Positions 6,524 to 12,685 of a stretch of DNA of 22,068 nt are shown here, piece by piece; position 1 is the first letter of the stretch, and every line of letters starts with the position of its first letter. Where the stretch lies: contig CAZQKL010000021.1 of the NCBI GenBank assembly GCA_964593895.1, positions 1 to 22,068 of the forward strand, read 5' to 3'. The translations under genes were made by a program, and so were the position numbers. The DNA is from CAZQKL01 sp964593895 [NCBI: uncultured bacterium] (GTDB taxonomy: Bacteria; DYJV01). The notes beneath the pieces were generated by a model. That model made no database searches. It had not been told where the DNA came from and worked only from the letters and a program-made list of their open reading frames with translations.

Positions 6524-7476
6524 CTTGCTCTTAATCTTCTTATTTTTTCTTCAATGTCATTTATTAAACTTTCCTTTGAATGTTTAGTTTTATCTTTTTC
6601 TTTTAGATAATTTATAAATTTTGATGTTTCTCTTTTTCCTTCTATGAGTTTAATTTCCTCTTTTAAATCTTCTGATTCAATTTTTGCAAGTAGATTGATG
6701 TTGTATTCAGTTATGCCAACAAGGAGATATTCATCGTAAACTTTAACTATTGCAATTGATTTTTTAGGTGCGACATCAAATTTGTAAATAATTTTGAAGA
6801 TATTATTATCTTTAAAATAAACTCCTGTTTTTAATTTGAATTTTTTAATTAAAAAAGCTAAACCAATTAAAAATATGCACATAATTGCAAGTATAGAATA
6901 AGTCTTAATTATTTTTTCAGTAAAAGAAGTAGTGTCAGTTAAAAAATGAGGTTTTTTTTCTTTTTCTTTTTTTATAACTGGTTTTGGTAAATTTATTTCA
7001 GGTTTTTCAAAGGCTTTTTTTGTTAATTCTTCAATTATTTTATCTTCTTTGCTTTGAGGTTTAGGTTCTGGTTTTTGTTTAATAACTGGTTTTGGTTTTG
7101 GAAATTCACCATACTTAATTTTTAATTTACTATCTTCTTGAATGATTTTTAGTTTTTTTGGGAGAAAATTATCATTAATTTGAATTTTTAAGAGAGTATC
7201 TCCATTTTCAAGAGGAATTATTTTTATGTTTGACAATAATTTGGAGTTAAATTTTTTCAATGAAATTTTGTCAAATTTAATTTTATGAAGTAAAAGATTT
7301 ACTCCATTAGAATAGTAACTTTCTTCAACAGATACATTATCTTTTTTATTTATTGGGATTTCCAAAGTAAAATTTTTGTCATTAATTTTTACTTTTATAT
7401 CAGAAATTGCGTAAGCGAATAATGTTGAAGAAAAACTTAACAAAATTATGAATAATAAAAGAATTCTCCTACTCAC
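6520..7476 (-). CDS. fliO: Flagellar assembly protein FliO with long extra N-terminal periplasmic region
   Basis: The gene sits exactly between fliN and fliP. Residues 190-210 form a membrane segment (SILAIMCIFLIGLAFLI) followed by a small FliO-type domain (residues 215-270: KIIYKFDVAPKKSIAIVKVYDEYLLVGIT, where the K-x-S-I-x-x-V pattern is typical). FliO helps FliP assemble. At 318 residues it is much longer than the usual 100-150. The extra part is a signal peptide (1-22), a beta-rich region (23-125) reminiscent of AMIN domains, and a Pro/Lys/Glu-rich linker (126-180). The basic C-terminus is coiled-coil-like. The start is GTG at 7476 with GGAG seven bases upstream; it overlaps fliN by 8 bases. 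The AMIN resemblance is by eye and uncertain. Confidence 0.85.
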   Translation of the reverse strand: MSRRILLLFIILLSFSSTLFAYAISDIKVKINDKNFTLEIPINKKDNVSVEESYYSNGVNLLLHKIKFDKISLKKFNSKLLSNIKIIPLENGDTLLKIQINDNFLPKKLKIIQEDSKLKIKYGEFPKPKPVIKQKPEPKPQSKEDKIIEELTKKAFEKPEINLPKPVIKKEKEKKPHFLTDTTSFTEKIIKTYSILAIMCIFLIGLAFLIKKFKLKTGVYFKDNNIFKIIYKFDVAPKKSIAIVKVYDEYLLVGITEYNINLLAKIESEDLKEEIKLIEGKRETSKFINYLKEKDKTKHSKESLINDIEEKIRRLRAR

Positions 7477-7894
7477 TTAATTTCTCCACTCTATCCATTG
7501 GACTTAAAATATCAGTAATCCTTACCCCGAATTTTTCATTAACAACCACAGCTTCACCTCTTGCTATTAGTTTATCATTTACAAGAACCTCAAGTGGCTC
7601 CCCTGCAAGTTTATTTAGTTCTATTACAGAACCCTGACCTAACTGCAATAAATCATTTATTAAAAGTTTTGTTCTTCCAAGTTCAACAGATAATTTAAGT
7701 GGAATATCAAGTATAAAATCAAGGTTTGGAACCTTCTGGTCAGTTGGTGGAGCTTTCTTTTTTGCATCTTCTTTTATCATTTCCCTCTGTTTTGCAAGGT
7801 CCTCTTCCACATCATCCCAGCTTATATCTTCATCAGCAATATTTTCATTTTCATTCATTTCATTTTTTACTTGGTCAAATAAATCTTCTGCCAT
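7469..7894 (-). CDS. fliN: Flagellar motor switch protein FliN
   Basis: This 141-residue protein has an acidic N-terminal half (residues 1-50) and a C-terminal SpoA/FliN domain (about 58-138) with LDIPLKLSVELGRTKLLINDLLQLGQGSVIELNK (read in pieces) and the closing PLEVLVNDKLIARGEAVVV and FGVRITDI motifs. FliN forms the lower part of the cytoplasmic C ring with FliM, and takes part in export-substrate docking and rotation switching. The ATG lies one base after the fliM TAA, with AAGGAG inside the end of fliM as ribosome site. Confidence 0.97.
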   Translation of the reverse strand: MAEDLFDQVKNEMNENENIADEDISWDDVEEDLAKQREMIKEDAKKKAPPTDQKVPNLDFILDIPLKLSVELGRTKLLINDLLQLGQGSVIELNKLAGEPLEVLVNDKLIARGEAVVVNEKFGVRITDILSPMDRVEKLSE

Positions 7895-7895
7895 T

Positions 7896-8879
7896 TTAAA
7901 TCTCCTTTTTTTCTATTTTTTCAGTTATTTTTACAGCTTTATTGTTTCTATATATTCCCGCATATCCTTTAAATTTTGGGACTTTTTCAATGTAAACTGT
8001 TAATGGTTCAGCAATATCTTTGCCAAGATTTATAATATCTCCTTTTTTAAGATTTAAAACTTCTCTCACAGTAATTTCTTTTTCTGCAAGTTCCACTGAA
8101 GCTTCCACAAATAAAGTGGTTATTAATCTTTTTAATCTATTTATCCATGAAATATCAACTTCAAGTCTTTCAGTTTGAAATCCAGCATAAAGTTTACTTC
8201 TTATAGGTTCAACATTTGAATATGGAATACATACTGTCATTGTGCCTGTAATTTGCTCAATTTCAACTTCAAATACTGTCAAAATTACAACATCTGAAGG
8301 TGGAGCAATTGTTGCAAATTGAGGGTTCATTTCAGACCTGAAATATTCCATTTTAACAGGATGAACAGGAGCCCATGCTTCTTGCATATCTTTTAATGCT
8401 GCAACTACAACTTTTTTTATTAATCTATCTTCAATTACCGTAAAATCTCTACCTTCTACTTTTATTGTTGAAGCACCAGTGCCTCCAAAAAATATATCTA
8501 TTAATGCAAAAACCAATTTACTTTCAATAACAAATAGATTGTAACCTTTTAATGGTTCCATTTTAAATAGATGTAGGCTTGCAGGAACAGGTAATGATTT
8601 TAAAAATTCACCAAATTTTATTGTATCAACACTTACTGCAGAAATATCTGCCATCTTTCTTAACATTGAAGAAAATGTAGTTCTAAATAATCTGCAAAAT
8701 CTTTGATTAATTATTTCAAGGGTAGGCATTCTACCCCTTATGATTTTTTCCTGATTGGTTAAATCATAAGGGATTATACCCTCTTCTTCTTCGGGGGTTT
8801 CAGTTTCTGTTTCTATTTCTCCCCCGCTCATTCCTTTTAATAAAGAATCTATCTCCTCCTGAGATAGAATTTCTGCCAT
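7896..8879 (-). CDS. fliM: Flagellar motor switch protein FliM
   Basis: The 327-residue protein is the normal FliM length. Residues 5-14 (LSQEEIDSLL) are the N-terminal peptide that binds phospho-CheY, linked by an acidic Glu/Thr-rich stretch to the FliM middle domain (CheC-like: FRTTFSSMLRKMADIS, then LVFALIDIFFGGTG). The C-terminal SpoA domain lies at about 245-320. It connects the chemotaxis output to the C ring, where it contacts FliG and FliN. AAGGAG sits eight bases before the ATG, and eleven bases separate it from fliL. Presence of the CheY-binding peptide implies a chemotaxis system elsewhere in the genome. Confidence 0.97.
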   Translation of the reverse strand: MAEILSQEEIDSLLKGMSGGEIETETETPEEEEGIIPYDLTNQEKIIRGRMPTLEIINQRFCRLFRTTFSSMLRKMADISAVSVDTIKFGEFLKSLPVPASLHLFKMEPLKGYNLFVIESKLVFALIDIFFGGTGASTIKVEGRDFTVIEDRLIKKVVVAALKDMQEAWAPVHPVKMEYFRSEMNPQFATIAPPSDVVILTVFEVEIEQITGTMTVCIPYSNVEPIRSKLYAGFQTERLEVDISWINRLKRLITTLFVEASVELAEKEITVREVLNLKKGDIINLGKDIAEPLTVYIEKVPKFKGYAGIYRNNKAVKITEKIEKKEI

Positions 8880-8889
8880 AATTACTCCT

Positions 8890-9432
8890 TTATTGGACTA
8901 CAAATTCTGTAAAGTATACATTTGTTATTTTTCCAGTAACAAGAATTGTGTTCAATCTATTTATTATTGATGCTTTTAATGCAAGTTTGCCATCAATTGT
9001 GCTTAAATCTGCGTAAGTTTTACTTGAAAGTAAAAGGGTTATTGTGTCTCTAATTTCAGGCATTCTTTTTTTAACTTCATCAAGGGCTTTTTCATTTGAA
9101 ACTTCAAGTGTCATTTTTACTTTTAAATATCTTCTTGTATCCCTATCTGCTAAATTTACAATAAATGGGTCAAGGTCAATTGTTGGCAAAATTTCTTCCT
9201 TTTTAGGTGCAACAGGTGGAGCAGTCTGTTTAGGTGCTTGTGCTTGTGGCTGGGTAGAATTGTCTTTAACTACTGGTGCTGGTTTTGGTGCAAGAAATTT
9301 CATATAAACAAAAATTCCTCCCCCTGCTCCAATTAATATTCCAACAATTACAAATATTAAAATTTTAAATAATCCGCCCCCTTTTTTAGGTTGCTCTTCC
9401 TGTTCCTGATTTTCTTTTTCTTTATCAGCCAT
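8890..9432 (-). CDS. fliL: Flagellar basal-body protein FliL
   Basis: With the ATG at 9432 the product is 180 residues: a short charged cytoplasmic N-terminus, a glycine-rich membrane segment (about 22-47), a Pro/Ala/Gln-rich periplasmic linker (50-85) and a FliL domain starting at LPTIDLDPFIVNLAD and closing with ILVTGKITNVYFTEFVVQ, as in the family. FliL associates with the stator and supports torque at high load. I prefer the ATG at 9432 because a perfect AGGAGG lies five bases upstream; an in-frame TTG at 9447 would place the start before that site. The ATG overlaps the motB stop by 8 bases (ATGGCTGA). Confidence 0.94.
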   Translation of the reverse strand: MADKEKENQEQEEQPKKGGGLFKILIFVIVGILIGAGGGIFVYMKFLAPKPAPVVKDNSTQPQAQAPKQTAPPVAPKKEEILPTIDLDPFIVNLADRDTRRYLKVKMTLEVSNEKALDEVKKRMPEIRDTITLLLSSKTYADLSTIDGKLALKASIINRLNTILVTGKITNVYFTEFVVQ

Positions 9433-10120
9433 TTTTTCCTCCTTCAATTTTTAAAAAATTCTGAAATTTCAATAATATTATATCTTTGGAAACTTTATTA
9501 TAACCCCATCCAATTATAGCTATCCTTTTATAATCTATATTCTTTTTAACCAAAAAGTCAATAATTTTAGCTCCTCTTTTAATTGAAAGGTCAACATTGT
9601 CCTTCACTATATCTGTTTCAATTGGAAATTTTGAAGTATATACTTCCATGTATAATTTATCGGTATATAATTTCATAGTTTTAAAAAGACCTAAAGCAAA
9701 AATTTTACCATACTCTGTTAATTCATACGATATTGGATTAAATAATTTTTGTGATTTTATCTTAACCTCAACATCTGAATAATTTTCAATATTTAGATTT
9801 TCAATATTGTCTTTCCCAAGATATTTTTTCAAAAGAAACAATTTTAAACTTTGTGAAGGAGTTAAATTGAATTTTTTCATAATATCTTCAATTGATTTTA
9901 AATCTGCAATTGTTAAGTTGTATTTTTTTTTAATTTGAACAAGGTTTACAAACAATTCTCCACCTTTCCCAGTAAGTCCAGGACCACCTGAAAAGTATGT
10001 AAAAGATTGCCTTAAAACTTTTTTATCCATTGAAGACATTGAAATTATTAATGTGAAAAAAGTTATTAAAAGAGTGATTAAATCTGAAAAAGTAACAAGC
10101 CAAGGAGTTTTTCTTTTCAC
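9425..10120 (-). CDS. motB: Flagellar stator protein MotB
   Basis: This 231-residue protein has one N-terminal membrane segment (about 7-29) that carries the MotB aspartate in FSDLITLLITFF (D13), the residue that conducts ions in the stator. A plug-like amphipathic stretch (MSSMDKKVLRQSF) follows. The C-terminal half (about 125-220) is a divergent OmpA/MotB peptidoglycan-binding domain with LFNPISYELTEYGK and NVDLSIKRGAKIIDFLVKK then IAIIGWG, matching the N-x-x-L-S-x-x-R-A pattern (Gly for Ala). The start is GTG at 10120, overlapping the upstream stop as TAGTG, with GAGGT as ribosome site. Whether protons or sodium ions drive it is not decided by the sequence. It partners MotA. Confidence 0.9.
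   Translation of the reverse strand: MKRKTPWLVTFSDLITLLITFFTLIISMSSMDKKVLRQSFTYFSGGPGLTGKGGELFVNLVQIKKKYNLTIADLKSIEDIMKKFNLTPSQSLKLFLLKKYLGKDNIENLNIENYSDVEVKIKSQKLFNPISYELTEYGKIFALGLFKTMKLYTDKLYMEVYTSKFPIETDIVKDNVDLSIKRGAKIIDFLVKKNIDYKRIAIIGWGYNKVSKDIILLKFQNFLKIEGGKNG
9438..9443 (-). promoter_or_regulatory. Ribosome binding site that fixes the fliL start
   Basis: The coding-strand AGGAGG here is a perfect Shine-Dalgarno sequence five bases before the ATG at 9432. It makes the upstream in-frame TTG at 9447 unlikely as a start. It lies inside the last codons of motB. Confidence 0.75.
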
Positions 10121-10812
10121 TATTTTACCTCAAATTTAAAACCTTCAATGTTAATGTTTTTAGGTTTTATATTTAATGATGCAACTTCTTTAATTTTTCC
10201 TTTAATTTTAATGATAACACCAAAATTTGAAAAAAATCCTTCTCCAAATGCTTTAATTAAATTTTTGCTAATCCCTCTATTTTCATAAAATCTTGCAACA
10301 TTGTAGGCTCTGTGGGAAGAAAGGTCAAAAGGAGAAATAAAATTTTTATTGTAAATTCTGTCAGGATATGCATAAATTTCTATTTGTTGGAAGTTTGCAC
10401 CTGATAATATGTTAAAACTTCTATTTAAAAAAACATAGAAAACTTTTTTTATTTTATCTGAGCCTTGTAAAAATGCAATATTCTTTTTTACTTTGAAAAC
10501 TAAAAAATTCCCAATGGCAGAAATTTCAATAAAGTTCTCAAGTTTTGATTTTATAAGTAAATTTTGAAGAGCATTTAAAATTTTTCTGCTTGAACCAATA
10601 TTTATCAATGTCCAGCCAATTTTTTTCATATACTCTTCACCAAATGGATTAATTCCACTTTTAAAAAGTCCAAAACTTCCAATTAAAGAACCTATTGCAA
10701 TTTTTTTCTTTTTTGGAGATATTGTTGAATTTACAGTTAAAAAAACAAAAAATGTTAAAATAATTATTGTTAAGCATGCATACAAAAGAGGAAAATTATT
10801 TTTTTTATTCAC
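10120..10812 (-). CDS. MotB-like (OmpA-family) paralogue lacking the channel aspartate
   Basis: The 230-residue protein has the MotB layout: one N-terminal membrane segment (about 8-28) and a C-terminal OmpA/MotB-like domain (about 145-195) with FDLSSHRAYNVARFYENRGI and AFGEG, the L-S-x-x-R-A core that contacts peptidoglycan. The membrane segment (YACLTIIILTFFVFL) contains no acidic residue, whereas the next gene has aspartate there. It therefore probably cannot conduct ions by itself. It may be a structural stator partner, or form mixed stators with the true MotB; paired motB genes beside one motA are also known in Aquifex. The GTG start overlaps motA by 8 bases. The KKKKIAIGSLIGSFGLF stretch after the membrane segment is typical of MotB relatives. 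Assignment as MotB relative is good; the role is open. Confidence 0.8.
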   Translation of the reverse strand: MNKKNNFPLLYACLTIIILTFFVFLTVNSTISPKKKKIAIGSLIGSFGLFKSGINPFGEEYMKKIGWTLINIGSSRKILNALQNLLIKSKLENFIEISAIGNFLVFKVKKNIAFLQGSDKIKKVFYVFLNRSFNILSGANFQQIEIYAYPDRIYNKNFISPFDLSSHRAYNVARFYENRGISKNLIKAFGEGFFSNFGVIIKIKGKIKEVASLNIKPKNINIEGFKFEVK

Positions 10813-11581
10813 TTTCTTCCTCTAATTTCTTTTCTGTTTCGCTTAATGAAATAAATGCTTCAAGCCTGTTTTTCAAAATTATTGGATTTTCCCCTCTACA
10901 GATTGAAAGTATCCCTTCTGTGTAAAGTTTCTTATAAAATATCTCCCATTCGCTTCTTCGTTTTAATTTACCACTTAAAGGAATAAAAACAAGATTTGCA
11001 AGTATTGCTCCATAGAAAGTTGTTATTAAAGCTACAGCCATTGCTGGACCTATTGTTGATGGATTATTCATCTGTTGAAGCATCTGAACAAGCCCAATTA
11101 GTGTCCCAATTAAACCCATAGCAGGAGAGTAATTCCCCATTGATTCAAGAATTTCATGTCCAATTTTATGACGTTCTTCTAAAAATTTTAATTGATTTTC
11201 AAGAACATTTTTAACACTTGCCTCATCCATTCCATCAACAACCATTCTAAGCCCTTTTTTCAAAAAAGGGTCATCTATATTTTCAAGTTCATTTTCTAAA
11301 GCAAGAATTCCATTTTTTCTTGCAATTATTGAATATCTAAGCATAGAATTTATAACTTCATCAAAAGTTGGATGTTTAAAAAATACTGTATATTTTAAAG
11401 CCTTTATAAGATTTAGAATTTCAGACAAAGAATAATTTACAAGTGTTGCTCCAATTGTTCCACCTAAAACTATCAATGCAGATGGGAGATTTAAAAATAT
11501 CTTTAATGAGGAGTTTGTAATTATAGCGGTTATTATTAATGAAAAGCCAATAATTATTCCAATAAAAGTTGTAAAATCCAT
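10805..11581 (-). CDS. motA: Flagellar stator protein MotA
   Basis: At 258 residues it has the usual MotA length and four membrane segments (about 5-22, 32-50, 153-172, 182-203). The cytoplasmic loop carries the charged residues that face FliG (R88 in IARKNG and the acids after it). The two conserved prolines are present: P153 in YSPAMGLIGTLIGLV and P201 in FIPLSGKL, with the ALITTFYGAILAN helix between. MotA forms the pentamer around the MotB pair and generates torque. It is followed by two MotB-type genes with overlapping starts. Its own ribosome site (AAGGG) is modest and 42 bases separate it from the small gene upstream. Confidence 0.97.
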   Translation of the reverse strand: MDFTTFIGIIIGFSLIITAIITNSSLKIFLNLPSALIVLGGTIGATLVNYSLSEILNLIKALKYTVFFKHPTFDEVINSMLRYSIIARKNGILALENELENIDDPFLKKGLRMVVDGMDEASVKNVLENQLKFLEERHKIGHEILESMGNYSPAMGLIGTLIGLVQMLQQMNNPSTIGPAMAVALITTFYGAILANLVFIPLSGKLKRRSEWEIFYKKLYTEGILSICRGENPIILKNRLEAFISLSETEKKLEEESE

Positions 11582-11623
11582 GACTTAGCCCTTTTTAAAA
11601 TTGGAAGCTAAAAATATGCCAAA

Positions 11624-11866
11624 TTAAATGGAAATCTCTCTTACTATATACTTTTTTTTATCTGATACTGAGAAAATTATTTCATTATTATCATTTTTTT
11701 CTATTTTACCAGGTATTTCTTTTCTTACTCCACATGTGCAATCGTAAAACACAAGCACATCTTCATCATTATTTTTAACAATATCAACGTCTTTTGCCCT
11801 TGCTTTTGAGAAAAATCCTTCACATTCTAAAATTACAGTATAAAATCTTCCTTTTTTCAATTCCAT
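11624..11866 (-). CDS. Small protein of unknown function heading the flagellar operon
   Basis: I do not recognise this 80-residue protein. It is probably real: a strong GGAGG ribosome site (11873-11877) precedes the ATG at a good distance, a promoter-like extended -10 lies upstream, and it is co-directional with motA 42 bases downstream. It looks soluble, charged and beta-rich (GRFYTVILECEGFF, then DVLVFYDCTCGVRKEI, then KKYIVREISI), with three cysteines, two in a C-x-C pair (DCTCG). There is no signal peptide or membrane segment. The size and alternating strands suggest a small beta-barrel. Its position suggests co-expression with the motor genes but not a function. Confidence 0.7.
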   Translation of the reverse strand: MELKKGRFYTVILECEGFFSKARAKDVDIVKNNDEDVLVFYDCTCGVRKEIPGKIEKNDNNEIIFSVSDKKKYIVREISI

Positions 11867-11897
11867 AATTCCCCTCCAGTATAATTTTTTGCTTCCC

Positions 11898-11926
11898 TTT
11901 ACATATATTTTTTTTTGTATTATATC
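11898..11926 (+). promoter_or_regulatory. Possible mqnA promoter (leaderless)
   Basis: TTTACA (11898-11903) and TATATC (11921-11926) are spaced by 17 bases, matching a sigma-70 layout with five and four consensus bases. The start of transcription would fall almost on the mqnA ATG, which agrees with the lack of a ribosome site. In DNA this AT-rich such matches arise by chance, so this is weak. It overlaps the minus-strand -10. Confidence 0.25.
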
Positions 11927-11927
11927 A
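11919..11927 (-). promoter_or_regulatory. Extended -10 promoter for the flagellar operon
   Basis: On the minus strand this reads TG-A-TATAAT, a perfect extended -10 for the housekeeping sigma factor. Transcription would start near 11912, giving a leader of about 45 bases with GGAGG before the small unknown gene. No good -35 is seen, which fits extended -10 promoters. I see no FliA (sigma-28) -10 or sigma-54 -24/-12 box here. Confidence 0.5.
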
Positions 11928-11932
11928 AGCTG

Positions 11933-12685
11933 ATGTTAAAAATTGGAAAAATAAATTATTTGAATGTATATCCAATATTTGAAGGATTAAAAAAATATTG
12001 TCAATTTTGTGAATTTGTAGAAGGTGAACCTTCAAAATTAAATGAAATGATTTATAATGGAGAAATTGATGTTTGCCCATCTTCAAGTGTTGAATATTTG
12101 AAAAATAGAGAAAAATATTTTCTTTTTGATGAATTTTCAATAAGTTCAAGGAAAAAAATTTTGTCTGTAATACTTGTATTAAATAATCACATAGAAGAAA
12201 TTTCAAACGATACTGAAATCTATTTAACACCATCTTCAGCTACTTCCAATTCTCTTGTAAAGATAATTTTTTTTGAATTTTATGGAAAGAAACCGAAATT
12301 TATAATGAATTCTGAAAATATTTTTAATAAAAAAAACCAAGTATTAATTGGTGATAATGCTCTGAATTTCTATTTCAGAAATTCAGAAAATTTTTACATT
12401 TATGACCTTGCTGAGCTCTGGTATAATTTTACAAAATTGCCATTTGTTTTTGCTTTATGGATTGTTAATAGAAGTTTTTACGAAAAAAATAATGAACTTA
12501 TTGAAATCTTTAGAAAAATTTTGAAAAAATCAATAAGAAGCTATGTTATTCCAAAAAATTATAAAGATTTTAAACAAGAAGAAATAATTGAATATTTCCA
12601 GTATGTTGATTATAATTTCTCTTCCATTCACAGAGAATCTTTAGAGCTTTTTGAAAGGTTAGGAAAAAAATGGAAAATTTTTTAA
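11933..12685 (+). CDS. mqnA: Chorismate dehydratase MqnA (futalosine pathway of menaquinone synthesis)
   Basis: The 250-residue product opens with MLKIGKINYLNVYPIF, the MqnA start signature, and continues with EGEPSKLNEMIYNGEIDVCPSSSVEYL (in pieces: the family pattern for the ligand pocket), LTPSSATSNSLVKI, VLIGDNAL and LAELWYNFTKLPFVFALWIV. MqnA removes water from chorismate to give 3-[(1-carboxyvinyl)oxy]benzoate, the first step of the futalosine route. The fold is a periplasmic-binding-protein type II but there is no signal peptide. I chose the ATG at 11933 rather than a TTG at 11915 because the protein start then matches the family. No clear ribosome site precedes it. The 3' end overlaps the helicase gene by 16 bases. 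No other mqn gene is in the window. Confidence 0.93.
   Translation: MLKIGKINYLNVYPIFEGLKKYCQFCEFVEGEPSKLNEMIYNGEIDVCPSSSVEYLKNREKYFLFDEFSISSRKKILSVILVLNNHIEEISNDTEIYLTPSSATSNSLVKIIFFEFYGKKPKFIMNSENIFNKKNQVLIGDNALNFYFRNSENFYIYDLAELWYNFTKLPFVFALWIVNRSFYEKNNELIEIFRKILKKSIRSYVIPKNYKDFKQEEIIEYFQYVDYNFSSIHRESLELFERLGKKWKIF

Noticed and set aside
9044-9307. Open frame of 87 codons on the plus strand inside fliL
   Set aside because: Antisense to fliL with no ribosome site or recognisable motif.
11582-11623. Gap between the small unknown gene and motA as terminator or regulatory RNA
   Set aside because: Forty-two bases with no stable hairpin or T-run on the minus strand; it looks like a plain spacer.
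11925-12233. Open frame of 102 codons on the minus strand inside mqnA
   Set aside because: Antisense to conserved mqnA sequence; it would also read through the flagellar promoter region.
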